A stretch of 64,000 bases of DNA from Paramoeba atlantica (GCA_977017575.1 CDRNVI010000070.1:1-64000), one strand, 5' to 3'; shown: positions 35,180 to 45,116, counted from the first letter of the stretch. Numbers and translations: made by a program. Notes: generated by a model not told the origin, from the letters alone.

Positions 35180-37486
35180 ATGTCTGTTTCAGCGGATTTC
35201 AAACAGTACCAGTCGGAGACGAAGACGGACTCCCTTGGCAGCCTCCGTGACATGTCTAACTGCTTTGTCCTTGACGGGCTCCCCAAAGTCGTTGGCGGGA
35301 TGGTACCCAACTTTCTACGTGTGATCACCAAACTCATGAACGACCACGGTGTCTTTCCGAAACGTGCCGACCTCATGCGAGACGAACTCACCCACGCCTC
35401 CCTGGGCTACATGTTTGTCGAGTGCAGCTCCCGCGCTGAGGCACAAAAAGCAGTCTCCCAACTCAACGACCTCCCTATGGACAAGACGCGCCGACTGATT
35501 GCCAATGAGTGGGGTGACTTTGACACGTACCTCAACGAAACCCCCGAGAATGTTGAAAGAAACCTCGACACCAATCTCCCCGACACCGAGCCCCCCGTCG
35601 CCTATGACCTCCCCTACACCTTCCTCCGTGACCCCAATGGCCGGGAGCAGTTCCTCCTGAAATCCGGTCCTGGGTACGACATCCTGTGGGGCTGGCATGA
35701 TCCCCACATGGTGGTGAAAACCGTCCCCATCATGGGACCGCCCCCCAACCCCACCGAGGCCTCCACCCGCGGCCCCCCCCTCCCCCCCTCCCCCGCGGAG
35801 TGGACCGCATTCGACCGTTCCGCCCGCCGTGTCCAGCCCGCCTACCCCATGTGGTCCCCCCTGGGTTCCTACGTCCTCACGCTGCACCCCTCCTATTTAG
35901 GTTTCTGGTCGTTTCGGGACCCCAACAACGAACACGGGACGAACGCGATGGACCAAGGCAGTAGTAAGACCCCCAGCCCCCCCTGGGAGCTCGTGCTTCG
36001 GCTCAACCACCCCAAGCTCCGTCGTGCCTATGTCACCCCCAGCGAGCGGTATGCCCTCACGGCGTGTATGAAATGCACCACACTGTGGGATATTGAAAAA
36101 GGAAGAAAACTACGGACCTTTGCCACAGCGCTCGGGCCCCACCCATTGCAGAGTGTAGAGCCGAAAAAGAGCGAAGACAAGAGTGAGAGTGAGCATAAGA
36201 TGAGTAAAAAGGAAAACAGCAGCAGTACCAGCAGCAACAATGAAGCTTCCTGGCCGCTCTTCCATTGGAACGCCTCGGAGGACTTCTTTGTGCAGCGCAC
36301 CAAGGCGAGTCTGTATCTTTGTGCGATGAGCGAGCTTTCCCCGGTCTCGATTCATAAAATCGAAAAAGAGGCCACGCTGTGTTTTGCCTGGGCGCCGGTC
36401 GCCTCCGTGCTGCTCTACAGTGTCGTCAGCGCGGCCTCGCGCCCCGGGGGGGATCAAATGACCAAAGTGTTTGTGCAGCAGATTAAAGCGGGGAGTCAAA
36501 TCCAGGAGTTATCCAACCGAACGGTGTATGAGGTCAATGAGGTGAGCATGAAGTGGCAACCGAGGAGCTCATGTCGTTATGGGGGTACGGGGGGGAGTAC
36601 GGGGAGTAGCAGTGATCGTGCCTACTGTGCGGTTCTCATGCGTCGTGTCGGTACCCAACGACGGGATAAAATCGACCTGTACTGTGTCCACGGGCGTAAA
36701 GTTGATATTGAGCAAATCGAGGTCGAGGGGAATGTGATGGAGGTGGTGTGGGACCCCGAAGGGCGAGAGGGGGCCCGGTTTTGTGTGACCAGCACTATGA
36801 AGAAAGGGGAGAAGAAGACGAAGCACCGCCAAGGGTTTTACCGACTCTCGGAGGGCCGGGCGCGGGTGATGGCACTGAGGGAGGACACGGAGACCTCGGA
36901 GGTGTTGTGGTCACCGTTGGGAAGTCATGCTGTGGCGAAGAATGCGAACGGGATGTTGGAGTTTTTGAAGGTAGAAAATAACAATGTCACGGTGCTACAG
37001 GTCCAGGAACATTTTAGTTGTACAGACGCCATGTGGGATAACTCCGGGCGGTATTTTCTGACATCGGTCTCCGTACATCACACGGAGTTGGACAATGGGT
37101 TCCGTATTTACAACTTTCTAGGTCAGTTGCTGATGCATCAGGACTTGGAGAAATTTTCGCACTTTCTGTGGCGTCCTCGTCCCCCAACGCAACTCGGTAT
37201 GGGCCGGTTGAAGGAGATTCGGGACCACATCGATGAGTACGTAGCTCGATATGAAGCCACGGAGGAGCGACGACGATTGCTGGACCAAGAGGAGGCACGG
37301 AGCAAGGAAGCCGCCGTGATGGAAAAATTTACCAAGTGGATCAGTGAAATTCGAAAGGAGAACGAGCCCAAGACGCTGGAAAGGAAGAAACTGCAACAAA
37401 ATTTGGAGAAGAAGCACGGCGTTGTTTTCGTGGAAAATACTCGAGTGCAAGAAATCGTTCTGGAGAGTAAGGAGAAAGTTATTTAG
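35180..37486 (+). CDS. EIF3B: Translation initiation factor eIF3 subunit b
   Basis: 768 residues, close to fungal (763) and animal (814) forms. eIF3b is a core scaffold of eIF3 on the 40S subunit. An N-terminal RRM (about 27-118) reads SNCFVLDGLPKVV, GYMFVECSSRAEAQKAVSQLND and RRLIANEWGDFDTY, the usual 'F..nd..d' link into the propeller. A nine-bladed WD40-like beta-propeller follows (about 150-660): FLRDPNGREQFLL, PMWSPLGSYVLTLHPSYLGFW, YALTACMKCTTLWDIEKGRKL, VLWSPLGSHAV, MWDNSGRYFLTSV. The C-terminal helices FLWRPRPPTQLGMGRLKEIRDHI and a charged coiled coil bind eIF3i/g in other species. A Ser-rich insert (about 335-355) sits between blades. Codons are C-ending in the first third and G-ending in the last half. 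Confidence 0.95.
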   Translation: MSVSADFKQYQSETKTDSLGSLRDMSNCFVLDGLPKVVGGMVPNFLRVITKLMNDHGVFPKRADLMRDELTHASLGYMFVECSSRAEAQKAVSQLNDLPMDKTRRLIANEWGDFDTYLNETPENVERNLDTNLPDTEPPVAYDLPYTFLRDPNGREQFLLKSGPGYDILWGWHDPHMVVKTVPIMGPPPNPTEASTRGPPLPPSPAEWTAFDRSARRVQPAYPMWSPLGSYVLTLHPSYLGFWSFRDPNNEHGTNAMDQGSSKTPSPPWELVLRLNHPKLRRAYVTPSERYALTACMKCTTLWDIEKGRKLRTFATALGPHPLQSVEPKKSEDKSESEHKMSKKENSSSTSSNNEASWPLFHWNASEDFFVQRTKASLYLCAMSELSPVSIHKIEKEATLCFAWAPVASVLLYSVVSAASRPGGDQMTKVFVQQIKAGSQIQELSNRTVYEVNEVSMKWQPRSSCRYGGTGGSTGSSSDRAYCAVLMRRVGTQRRDKIDLYCVHGRKVDIEQIEVEGNVMEVVWDPEGREGARFCVTSTMKKGEKKTKHRQGFYRLSEGRARVMALREDTETSEVLWSPLGSHAVAKNANGMLEFLKVENNNVTVLQVQEHFSCTDAMWDNSGRYFLTSVSVHHTELDNGFRIYNFLGQLLMHQDLEKFSHFLWRPRPPTQLGMGRLKEIRDHIDEYVARYEATEERRRLLDQEEARSKEAAVMEKFTKWISEIRKENEPKTLERKKLQQNLEKKHGVVFVENTRVQEIVLESKEKVI

Positions 37487-37942
37487 ATTCTTTCACCGAA
37501 TTGCATCGTACAGAAAGATTGCACTCCTTGACAGGTGAAGAAAAGAAAGATGTGTGCTGCGGATAGTTGATTTTAAAAGTTTCGTAGTTAGGCAATGTTG
37601 CCTTTAACGTTCTTGTGTTGCTTTCTAAAGCAAAAAAAAGACTAAAGCAAAAAAAAGACTAAAGCAAAAAAAACAGTTGGCTTTACAAGAAATGTGCTCT
37701 AAATTTGTTGTGCTTTGAAGCGCGACCGATATTTGAAATACATGTACGTAATGATATTCGACAGTGCAGTGTCAACTTTTGAAAAAAAGAGTATGAGATG
37801 TAGAGAAAATGTTTTCTATGCCAATGTAAACGTGTTCTATCGACACTTACAAATGTTGTACTGTTTTTTTTAAATATTTTTAGTGCAAATTATATTTATC
37901 TTTTGCTAAGCGATCCGAGCACAATAGAGATCAGACGAAATC
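37487..37942. other. Intergenic region with a 17-bp A-rich tandem repeat
   Basis: ACTAAAGCAAAAAAAAG occurs about three times at 37624-37674. The rest is AT-rich. TTTTTTTAAATATTTTTAG ending at 37883 is a plausible splice-acceptor tract for the PEN-2 gene. Confidence 0.6.
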
Positions 37943-38221
37943 ATGTATTCGCGACCCCTGACACTCGAGAGATCGCGCTACATTGCACGCGCCTATTTCT
38001 ACGGTGGATTTTTTGCCGCACCTTGGTTGTGGTTTTCAAACTATTTCCTTTTTCGTACTGTACATCCCGAAGACCTAGTGGTTCAAAAATATGCTAGAAT
38101 GAGTGGTATAGCCTTCATTTGTAGCACACCGATCTTCGTAGCATGGTACTTGACAATGTACTACGGTTTTCCTGATTCCACATTATGGATTGTGCCTCCA
38201 AGAAACTTAACTAAACCATAG
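37943..38221 (+). CDS. PSENEN: PEN-2, gamma-secretase subunit
   Basis: 92 residues (animal PEN-2 is 101). The N-terminal signature ARAYFYGGFFAAPWLWFSNYF (about 15-35) matches the PEN-2 consensus Y-x-G-G-F-x-x-L/A-P-x-L/W-W-x-x-N. The middle YARMSGIAFICSTPIFVAWYLTMY forms the second membrane span, and the C-terminal DSTLWIVPPRN matches the family's G/S-x-x-L-x-x-x-x-P end. PEN-2 completes and activates the presenilin protease complex and is a membrane protein of the ER and later compartments. Its presence implies presenilin, nicastrin and APH-1 homologues elsewhere in the genome. It is easy to miss because of its size and sits alone before a 3-kb repeat island. Confidence 0.78.
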   Translation: MYSRPLTLERSRYIARAYFYGGFFAAPWLWFSNYFLFRTVHPEDLVVQKYARMSGIAFICSTPIFVAWYLTMYYGFPDSTLWIVPPRNLTKP

Positions 38222-39068
38222 CAGTACGAAATATGTGATTTAGCTCGGAGCGTATCATGAGTCTTTTCTCAAAGCTGTATGAGCCGACACCTACATGTAT
38301 GTGGGACTATCTAGGGATACAGCATGTACATGTGCAGAGCACAGAAGATAACTTACCCATTCGTACTGTGATATATCGAACAGCTTGACACCACACTGAA
38401 ACAAGTCTTTCGCGACATGAACCAAAAACGGTTGAAAGTCAGCTTGGTAAGTATTCTATAAGTCACTTCTATCAGTTCATGACCTCTATAAGTCACGAAC
38501 ACTGTTCTTTCGCTTCTCCCATGCAATGCAATCCGTTCGGGAATACAAAAGAAAATGTCCTCGACCATCGACCAAGCGAAGGATGGTGCTTTCAAGAAGT
38601 GGGGGTCGGTTGCACACCGCACACGAAACGAGTGACATTGAAAAAGCTGTCATTTGTTCGAGAAACTGACACCATGTTCTCATTCACTTTTCCGGCGAGA
38701 TCGTAGTAGGTGATCACGGGGGTAAGTGGCCGAAATTGATTCGTTCTCTGCGACCAGAATATCGAAGAACGTATCTTCACCACTTTCCATCACCTTCATG
38801 CTCAGCATGAGTAGTATGCTCATCAGTGGACCACGCGTCGGACAGAGGAAAAAAAGGTTTAGAAGGATAAAAATACGTTCTATTTGCAGTTCACTGTATA
38901 ATGCTTTGTGTCAATATAGAAGCTACGACGTACAATGCCCGTCGGTAATGTATCATCCCTATAACTAAAAAGGTTCATTCTACAAGTCTTTTGGCTTCTA
39001 GCGCTGGTTGCGTGTGTTTTATGTTGCTCAATTCGAAAAATAGCATGGAAATTATTCAAACTTTAGAG
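38222..39068. other. Noncoding stretch after PEN-2
   Basis: Roughly 850 bp. Short open frames on both strands have no recognisable motif and no consistent codon use. A small tandem (TATAAGTCA...) is at 38458 and 38486. Nothing else seen. Confidence 0.55.
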
Positions 39069-39269
39069 TTATGAAAGAAAGGGGATTACAAAAACTAACT
39101 TGCTTAGAAAACTAACGACTGTGTACCGGAGGTCCCCACCCAGTCGCAAGTTTGTGAACTCCGTCTCGCCAAGTGTAGTAATGATGCGGCTCCATGCATC
39201 AGCATGATTGTCTTTCGTTGGCACATATTCTGGAAAAACGCGAATATGATGTAGGCGTAAATAAGACAA
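39069..39269 (-). mobile_element. Small retroelement fragment, RNase H tail-like (fossil)
   Basis: The minus strand contains EYVPTKDNHADAWSR. This resembles the end of the RNase H region in reverse-transcribing elements of the Ty3/DIRS kind (Y-V-P-x-K-x-N-x-A-D-x-x-S-R). Only this short piece is visible; no reverse transcriptase or terminal repeats nearby. A broken, old fragment. The family beyond that cannot be set from so little sequence. Confidence 0.35.
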
Positions 39270-39351
39270 AATTTTGTTATTCGAATTGAGGAAAAAAAAG
39301 GTTGAGAAAATATTCTAACCACTTGAAAAAATTATTACAATTTATAATACC

Positions 39352-39425
39352 GGTCTAAACTTAATTATGCCCAAACTTAACTAAGCCCAAAGGCAGATTT
39401 TCGGCTTAATTAAGTTTGGGTGTAA
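39352..39425. repeat. Miniature foldback, CTTAATTAAG word
   Basis: The left part has two words (CTAAACTTAATTATGCCC and CCCAAACTTAACTAAGCCC). After AAAGGCAGATTTTCGG the inverted word CTTAATTAAGTTTGGG closes it. The inner CAGATTTTCGG corresponds to the CGATTTTGGGC/GCCCAAAATCGG core of the other miniature elements, in reverse orientation. Confidence 0.72.
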
Positions 39426-39714
39426 TAAACGTTATGTTCGACAAAATGTTTTCTAAATCTTTTGAAAAAGAATTTTCCATTTTTTATGGATAACTTTACG
39501 ATTCCGAAGCTAGTGCTTGATGAGGTTTCGTCAAGACGAAACACTATCTGAAAGTTAAGAAGAGATTGATGTCCAGACGCTACTTAATTTATTATTGGAA
39601 TGAGAGGATTTTTCAAGAATCCTATAGATTTTTTCTAAAATATTTTTTACCCACATATTCTACTGCGCCGTGATAATGACGGGTTGGTGGACCCTCTCTG
39701 GGTAAGCCCAGATT

Positions 39715-39797
39715 AGGACTACCAACCCTCACAGTAACAGAGATTTGGCCATTTGGGTCCAAAATCGATTCTATTACTGGAGGGGTATACGGTATAA
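39715..39797 (+). repeat. Shortest CCCCCCAGTAATAGA-family copy (about 80 bp)
   Basis: ACCAACCCTCACAGTAACAG, then AGATTTGGCCATTTGGGTCC, AAAATCGATTCTATTACTGG and AGGGGTATACGGTATA. It keeps only the two termini joined head to head, with the G-rich interior of the 280-bp copies missing. It shows what minimal structure is retained. Confidence 0.8.
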
Positions 39798-40110
39798 ACT
39801 TCCTAAGCCCTTGTTCGGTGAAATGGCTCCTGTTCCACCTGATGCAATGTAGGAGCAATAAAATTCTTTGAACGCACTTCCAAATCTTTCAAATGCACTG
39901 CGCACCATCATTTGCGTTGGACGATGCGTAACGAGTTACGATCCATAAAGACGGCGTCAGGGTGCTGCCATGCCTTCTTGCTCAAATCTCCTGCTAAAAT
40001 CGGTGCTGAAATCGTCAGAGAAAACCAAACGGTCGAATAAAGTTGAGTCTTGCCTGAGGGTCATCTCGGCAAACTTGACTCGATACTCTTTTTGCCGCTG
40101 CGTGAGACAC

Positions 40111-40427
40111 ATACTATCCCCCCCTATTTAATAGGGCTACGTGCGACCCCCCCTTTAATAGGGCTATTTTGTCTGGAAGGCCAAAATAGATTTCAGGTAA
40201 GGTCAAAAAGTTTGTCGAATCCGCCGCGAAGGGGCGGATTTTCTTTTTCGTGTCTACCCCAGCAACAAAAAGTGTATCAAAAGGGAGCAGGACCGTGTTT
40301 AACGACGATAAAAAAAGGCGCTGCGAAGCGGCGCCGACTTTTTTCTTTCACATTATTTTCCATTACCCCCCCTTTAAAAGGGCATTTTGCCCAAAATCGG
40401 AGCCCTATTAAATAGGGGGGATAGTAT
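40111..40427. mobile_element. 317-bp miniature element with TATTTAATAGGGCT word and hairpins
   Basis: The outer ends are ATACTATCCCCCC / GGGGGGATAGTAT. The left has two direct words (CCCTATTTAATAGGGCTA and CCCCCTTTAATAGGGCTATT). The right has a third (CCCCCTTTAAAAGGGCATTT), the core GCCCAAAATCGG and the inverted word AGCCCTATTAAATAGGGGGG. The interior has two GC stems followed by T-runs: AATCCGCC-GCGAAGG-GGCGGATT (40218-40240, then TTCTTTTT) and GGCGCTGC-GAA-GCGGCGCC (40317-40335, then TTTTTT). Noncoding. Architecture identical to the 5781 element with another word. Confidence 0.82.
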
Positions 40428-41283
40428 TTCTCTTTTGCATCGAATACGAATATCCATTGTTGGTGAGAAGTTGGTGGAGCCTGTGACGCAAGGGAACAAG
40501 AGTGCCACGGGTGATGTGGCCATACGCGTCGCCCATGTCATTCAAATACAGAGCGTGTTTCACTCAACGCTCATTTAGGAGAACAACCTGAGACGCGATC
40601 GCTAAATCAAATCCTTCGACATGTCGTCTCTTAAACATGTGAGCCAGTTGCCAACGTTGAAAAACTCCGGTGTTTACTATCCTGGTACGAAAAGAGAAGT
40701 CCGTACTAGATTTAGCACATCGTATTGTACTGTGTACTTGTGTGTATAAAGTTTAGTCACCCAATGTCTAGACGTGCTCGAAATTACTTTCTCAATTTTG
40801 CATTAGTTTCGCAACAAAAATTTTAGTATTATCTAAGCGAGTGATTAAGCATCGTATTTACTTACACGACTCCGTTCTAGCATTTTTCTTCGCATAGGCT
40901 TCAAAATGTCTGACGGCATCAAATCGTATGCGAATCCTGTAGTAGGGAACCTTGGATGACACAGCGATAGAAGACTGTGCTGTATGATGCAATCAAAGAC
41001 CTCTTGTAATCCAATGTTGAAGGAATTTGAAATCCTTTTCCGAGCTCAGAACCGAAACGGGGATAAAGCTCACAATTTTTCTTGTTTGATGCATTTAATT
41101 AATTAATTAATTAATTAATCAAAAAAGGAGGTTAAAAGAAAAATATTTTTCCCTTAGACGTACTCGATTTTCCAGCTGTGTAGAAACGCCCCTTTTTACC
41201 TCTTTCTTTTCTTTCCTTTTTCATCTTTCCCACCCAACACCCACCTTCCCCCCTCTCTTCACCCTTCCCTCCCCTCCCCTCCC
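40428..41283. other. Noncoding spacer with AATT microsatellite
   Basis: Nothing coding is seen. 41095-41119 is (TTAA)n, seven tetranucleotides. A pyrimidine-rich tract (41185-41283, CCCTTTTTACCTCTTTC and onward) precedes the p24 gene and continues into its first codons. Confidence 0.65.
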
Positions 41284-41886
41284 ATGCCCCCTCCCTTCCC
41301 CCTCCCCCTCCTCCTCCTCCTCTCGCTCCTCCCCCCCACCCACTGCCTCACCACACGCATTGAGCCCCGCACCAAGGAGTGCTACTTGGAGCAGATCCCC
41401 TCCAACACCCACACCTCCTTCCAGTTCCAGGCGGTCGCGGGGGGACAGCTGGATGTGGTGGTGACCGTCGAGGAGGGGCACTCCGGGGTGGTGATCCAGC
41501 AGTGGAACGCGGAGCCCGAGGGGAAGTGGTCGGATCGCCCCAAAACCGATCGCTTGGTCGCGCTGTGTTTCTCCAATGAACACTCCAAATGGACCCCGAA
41601 GTGGATGAGTTTTTATGTCCACAGGGGACACAACCCCCATATTGCGAAAGCCTCGGATGTGGACCCCGTGGAGCGTGCTGTGATGACGTTGAATGAGGAT
41701 CTAGCGGAGCTCGAGGAGGAGCAGCGAGCGTTAAGGGTCACGGAGAGGCTGCACCGGGACACGGTGGAGGAGACGGCGGAGTATTTGCTGTATTGGTCGC
41801 TTTTTGAGGCGGCGGTGCTGGTGGGGATGGGGCTGTTTCAGATGCGCTATTTGAAGCGGTTTTTGGAGGTGCGGTCGACGGTGTGA
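41284..41886 (+). CDS. p24/TMED family cargo receptor (emp24/GOLD)
   Basis: 200 residues, the normal p24 length. A signal peptide (LPLLLLLSLLPPTHCLT, about 6-22) is followed by a GOLD domain beginning EPRTKECYLEQIP (family 'kEC..e.i') with QFQAVAGGQLDVVVTVEEGHSGVV. Then come FSNEHSKWTPKWMSFYV (family 'C..N..s....k.v.f.v'), a coiled coil (VMTLNEDLAELEEEQRALRVTERLHRD) and one membrane helix (LYWSLFEAAVLVGMGLFQM). The cytosolic tail YLKRFLEVRSTV has a buried aromatic/basic sorting motif (KRFLEV) but no clear terminal KKxx. p24 proteins pack COPI/COPII vesicles and sort GPI-anchored proteins, which matter greatly in kinetoplastids. The first codons are written in C/T only, the last in G/T-rich codons. 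Confidence 0.92.
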   Translation: MPPPFPLPLLLLLSLLPPTHCLTTRIEPRTKECYLEQIPSNTHTSFQFQAVAGGQLDVVVTVEEGHSGVVIQQWNAEPEGKWSDRPKTDRLVALCFSNEHSKWTPKWMSFYVHRGHNPHIAKASDVDPVERAVMTLNEDLAELEEEQRALRVTERLHRDTVEETAEYLLYWSLFEAAVLVGMGLFQMRYLKRFLEVRSTV

Positions 41887-42179
41887 GCGGGTGTATGCGC
41901 GTGGGTAAATGAGATGGGTTGTGTGATTAGTTTTGGTTTGCCTAAAATCGGTTGATCTTTTAGTTAAAGGGATGAATGAAGATTTGACAACAGTACCACT
42001 AGTAACCAAGTATCAAAGGGAAAAGAGTTTCGGATCTCACGTTTACTCTCTCAACGTAACGCTTAAGAAAATTATTATAGCTTCTATCTTCCACTCATGT
42101 CCTACCGCTCATAAATATCTTACAAGAAAAACCGACATGCCGTTACGCTGACACTGAAGACAGGATAGCGCTTGCTTAC

Positions 42180-45116
42180 ATGATTTCTGATTCGCTCGTA
42201 AGTCTTTCCCAGGATATTGGTGTTGTCTTCTCTCTTAGAAAGGAGGGTATACATGAAACAAAACCGGCGAAACATGACCATGCTGTCGAGATGTATTCAT
42301 CTTTTGTCACATCGATCATCCAGTTGAGTGGAACCTCAAGCACTATGCAAGGAAGATGTACCTCTTTTGCCACAGAAACCGAAGTCAGTGACGAAGCCCG
42401 GCCCATTGACTTACAGTTTGAGACAGGTTTCGTGAAATTGAAGAACCAAGCTGGTGATATCGTGGAGAGGACCTTGTTCCCGTTAAAACAGTACTCTAGA
42501 TCCGCTGCAGGGAAAACGCAACAAGAGGAAGATATTCGAACACCAGAAACGCTAAAGAGGACACTTGACTACATTTGCAGCACTCTACTCCCCCTAACAG
42601 AGGACTCCACGTTTCTTTCCGATCCAGAGAAGCTTAATCAACTTTTCGTCTTCCTAGATGACCGCATGCGTGCGATAGCTAAGGATTACGAATCTCAGTC
42701 CATTCATAGTGAATCTCATTTAGAAAATATGAATGTCGTTTTTCGCATTTATATTCTCCGTATATTAAGGTGTCTATCCACAGAGGATGGGTGTGAGCTA
42801 TTTGGACCATTTAAAAAACTAAACAACGAGCGATTAGACGCCGTTCGAGGAGGTCTCCTACGATATTATAAAGAAAACACAGGAAACCCACACTGTGAGG
42901 AGATGCTGTCGTATTTTCTATTGCGGTGTCTCGGACACGATGCCGAGAGTGACTCACGAACGTGGTGGCATGACTCACTTATTCAACGGAGACAAATTCT
43001 CCACGAGATAACGACAAGTGCAGCACTAGAAAAGATCTCCTCACAAAGTGTGTGGGTTTCTCTACATGCCATACATTACATGGAAACAGCGCAATGGCTA
43101 TCTCTTCTTGACATGGTAAAAACACTAAATCCTTTGCAAGTGGCGCTCGTGGAAACTAGTCTTTCATACATTCGAGTCCGTGCATTGCAAGATCTACTTT
43201 GTGGAAAAGCTCATGGCTTGAATCGGTCAAGACTAACGGGAAGAATGTCACTCGCCGATGCATCTAGAATGTTGCTTTTTCGAAATACAGATCAGATGGA
43301 GAAATTCGTGTCCCTGTTCATGGCCGCGGAGAGCGTGATTGATGCTGACGACCTGATTTGCGGTTCAAAAGATTCAAACGAATTAATTTGGGAAAAGCAT
43401 GGAAAGTCGAAACTGTTGTTACCACTTCACTATAATGCTGTCACATCCATAGCTACATTTCACCACAAGGAACATGCCTTGCCGATGTCATCCGAAACAC
43501 TCGTCAGGGGATACTTCAGCGAAAGTCTCGAACAAACCCTTGAGCAATGTAAATCGTTTGGGACACTTTTGGAAAACTCGTTAGCTAATGTCCGTGCAAT
43601 TACACTAAAAGCCCTCAGCATGAATGCTAAGGTTGACAGCCCGGCGAAGCCCAAATCTGCTGACCCATCAAATGCGGAGCAGGAACAGAAAACTAATCTA
43701 GATAGTATACGGCCATCACCCACGACCATAACACAGGAAGCACACGAAACAAAATCCGATTCACAATCAGCCATTAGTGAAGATGAATCGGAGGACGAAG
43801 TACTCACTCCAGTAGAGACCGAATCAAATTTCTCACAGAACAACCGCTTTTGGAACTCCCGCGACGCCATCGAAGGCATAGCGCAAAAAGCACAACCAGG
43901 ACAGGATTCTATCGTTGCAGCAGATGCATTTTACGCAGCTGCCCCCGTATGCCCGGCGGTTATGGAACAAAAAGCAACACCCCCTCTGGCGCAAGAAGTT
44001 ATTTTACAGGACCATGTGCATTCTTTGCCTAAAATTACCGAGTTGAGTTCTCACACTATCGTAGACAATAAGTTTTCAGAGCTCGAGTACGCAAAAGTAG
44101 ATCAAAACACCCAACAAATCTTGTCCTCCGATCTTCGTAGTACAGACAACGAGAGCACTAGAATAGAAATAGAGCCTCACAATATTGAAGAAGACAATAT
44201 TGAAGAAGAATCAGATGCGCTAACGAACGCTTTGCGTTTACTTGATCCCCTATGGATTTGTTTTGCCGAGTCTTCTTATGCTCTATTATGGTGTCATCGC
44301 GCTGCGTGCCTCTTTACTGGATGGCAGTGGCATGAAATGATGCAACATTCGAGTGACGCGCCCCCTTTTCTAGAATGGGTCATATCCTTCTCATGCGTTG
44401 ACGTGTGCCATGATCAAAAAGCATGCCACCAACCATTATTCAGTCGGGTTCTAGCCAGTATAGGTGGTTCAGCAACACTTAACAGGACACTTTCATATTC
44501 TAATGGGGTTCTCATTTCACCGTTAGTGAGTTCGCAACTGGACTGTGCTACAGAGGACACATACCCGATGCTGGCCTACAATGATTCTACTAACGGGGCC
44601 ACTTTGCTGGTTGTCATGCCGCCAATATATTTTAAGGAACCTCAGGAAGACGATCTTCATGGTGGTTCTTTCAGAAGAGGAGCAGCATATCAACATCAAG
44701 GTCACAGAGTTCAAGACGAACAGAACAAAAAAGCATTTTTATTGCAAACGTTCGCAACGCATCTCCTGCGAGAAACTATGCTTATGGTACGCATGGGAAA
44801 AAGAGTACGAAATGTGGTCGTGTTGCACGAAAAGCCTTTCGAGACCGACAACTCAGTTTCAGAAAGTGAAAGTCCACAAACTTCGACGCTCTCCGAATTA
44901 TACCGCGTTGCACGTCATGTTCTGTCCCATCAACCAGAACTTGCCGAATTATATGGACATTCGCATGTGATAAATTTAGATTTTATGGATCTTAGCGTTG
45001 ATAAAACTCTTCACTCTCCGGAAGGCGTAATTGAATCATTTGCTGCGCGTGTTGGGCAAATCATGGAGCAATGCGCTAGGCGATTTGCTGTACAAGATCA
45101 AATCGCTGAAAGTTGA
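42180..45116 (+). CDS. Sac3/GANP-family protein (TREX-2-type mRNA export scaffold)
   Basis: 978 residues. The best evidence is the Sac3/GANP motif: LKRTLDYICSTLLPLTED (125-142) followed by LNQLFVFLDDRMRAIAKDYESQSI (152-175). This fits the family block 'L.yL...l.......f..l..FlrDR.RaIRkDf..Qni', with NVVFRIYILRILRCL as the next helix. A helical PCI-like region continues to about 420. Residues 490-680 are disordered and acidic. The C-terminal part (about 690-978) has alternating hydrophobic strands and helices (WICFAESSYALLWCHRAACLF; VVMPPIYF; LLQTFATHLLRETMLMV), similar in layout to the GANP C-terminal region, which I cannot assign firmly. Role inferred: nuclear pore-linked mRNA export. Confidence 0.62.
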   Translation: MISDSLVSLSQDIGVVFSLRKEGIHETKPAKHDHAVEMYSSFVTSIIQLSGTSSTMQGRCTSFATETEVSDEARPIDLQFETGFVKLKNQAGDIVERTLFPLKQYSRSAAGKTQQEEDIRTPETLKRTLDYICSTLLPLTEDSTFLSDPEKLNQLFVFLDDRMRAIAKDYESQSIHSESHLENMNVVFRIYILRILRCLSTEDGCELFGPFKKLNNERLDAVRGGLLRYYKENTGNPHCEEMLSYFLLRCLGHDAESDSRTWWHDSLIQRRQILHEITTSAALEKISSQSVWVSLHAIHYMETAQWLSLLDMVKTLNPLQVALVETSLSYIRVRALQDLLCGKAHGLNRSRLTGRMSLADASRMLLFRNTDQMEKFVSLFMAAESVIDADDLICGSKDSNELIWEKHGKSKLLLPLHYNAVTSIATFHHKEHALPMSSETLVRGYFSESLEQTLEQCKSFGTLLENSLANVRAITLKALSMNAKVDSPAKPKSADPSNAEQEQKTNLDSIRPSPTTITQEAHETKSDSQSAISEDESEDEVLTPVETESNFSQNNRFWNSRDAIEGIAQKAQPGQDSIVAADAFYAAAPVCPAVMEQKATPPLAQEVILQDHVHSLPKITELSSHTIVDNKFSELEYAKVDQNTQQILSSDLRSTDNESTRIEIEPHNIEEDNIEEESDALTNALRLLDPLWICFAESSYALLWCHRAACLFTGWQWHEMMQHSSDAPPFLEWVISFSCVDVCHDQKACHQPLFSRVLASIGGSATLNRTLSYSNGVLISPLVSSQLDCATEDTYPMLAYNDSTNGATLLVVMPPIYFKEPQEDDLHGGSFRRGAAYQHQGHRVQDEQNKKAFLLQTFATHLLRETMLMVRMGKRVRNVVVLHEKPFETDNSVSESESPQTSTLSELYRVARHVLSHQPELAELYGHSHVINLDFMDLSVDKTLHSPEGVIESFAARVGQIMEQCARRFAVQDQIAES

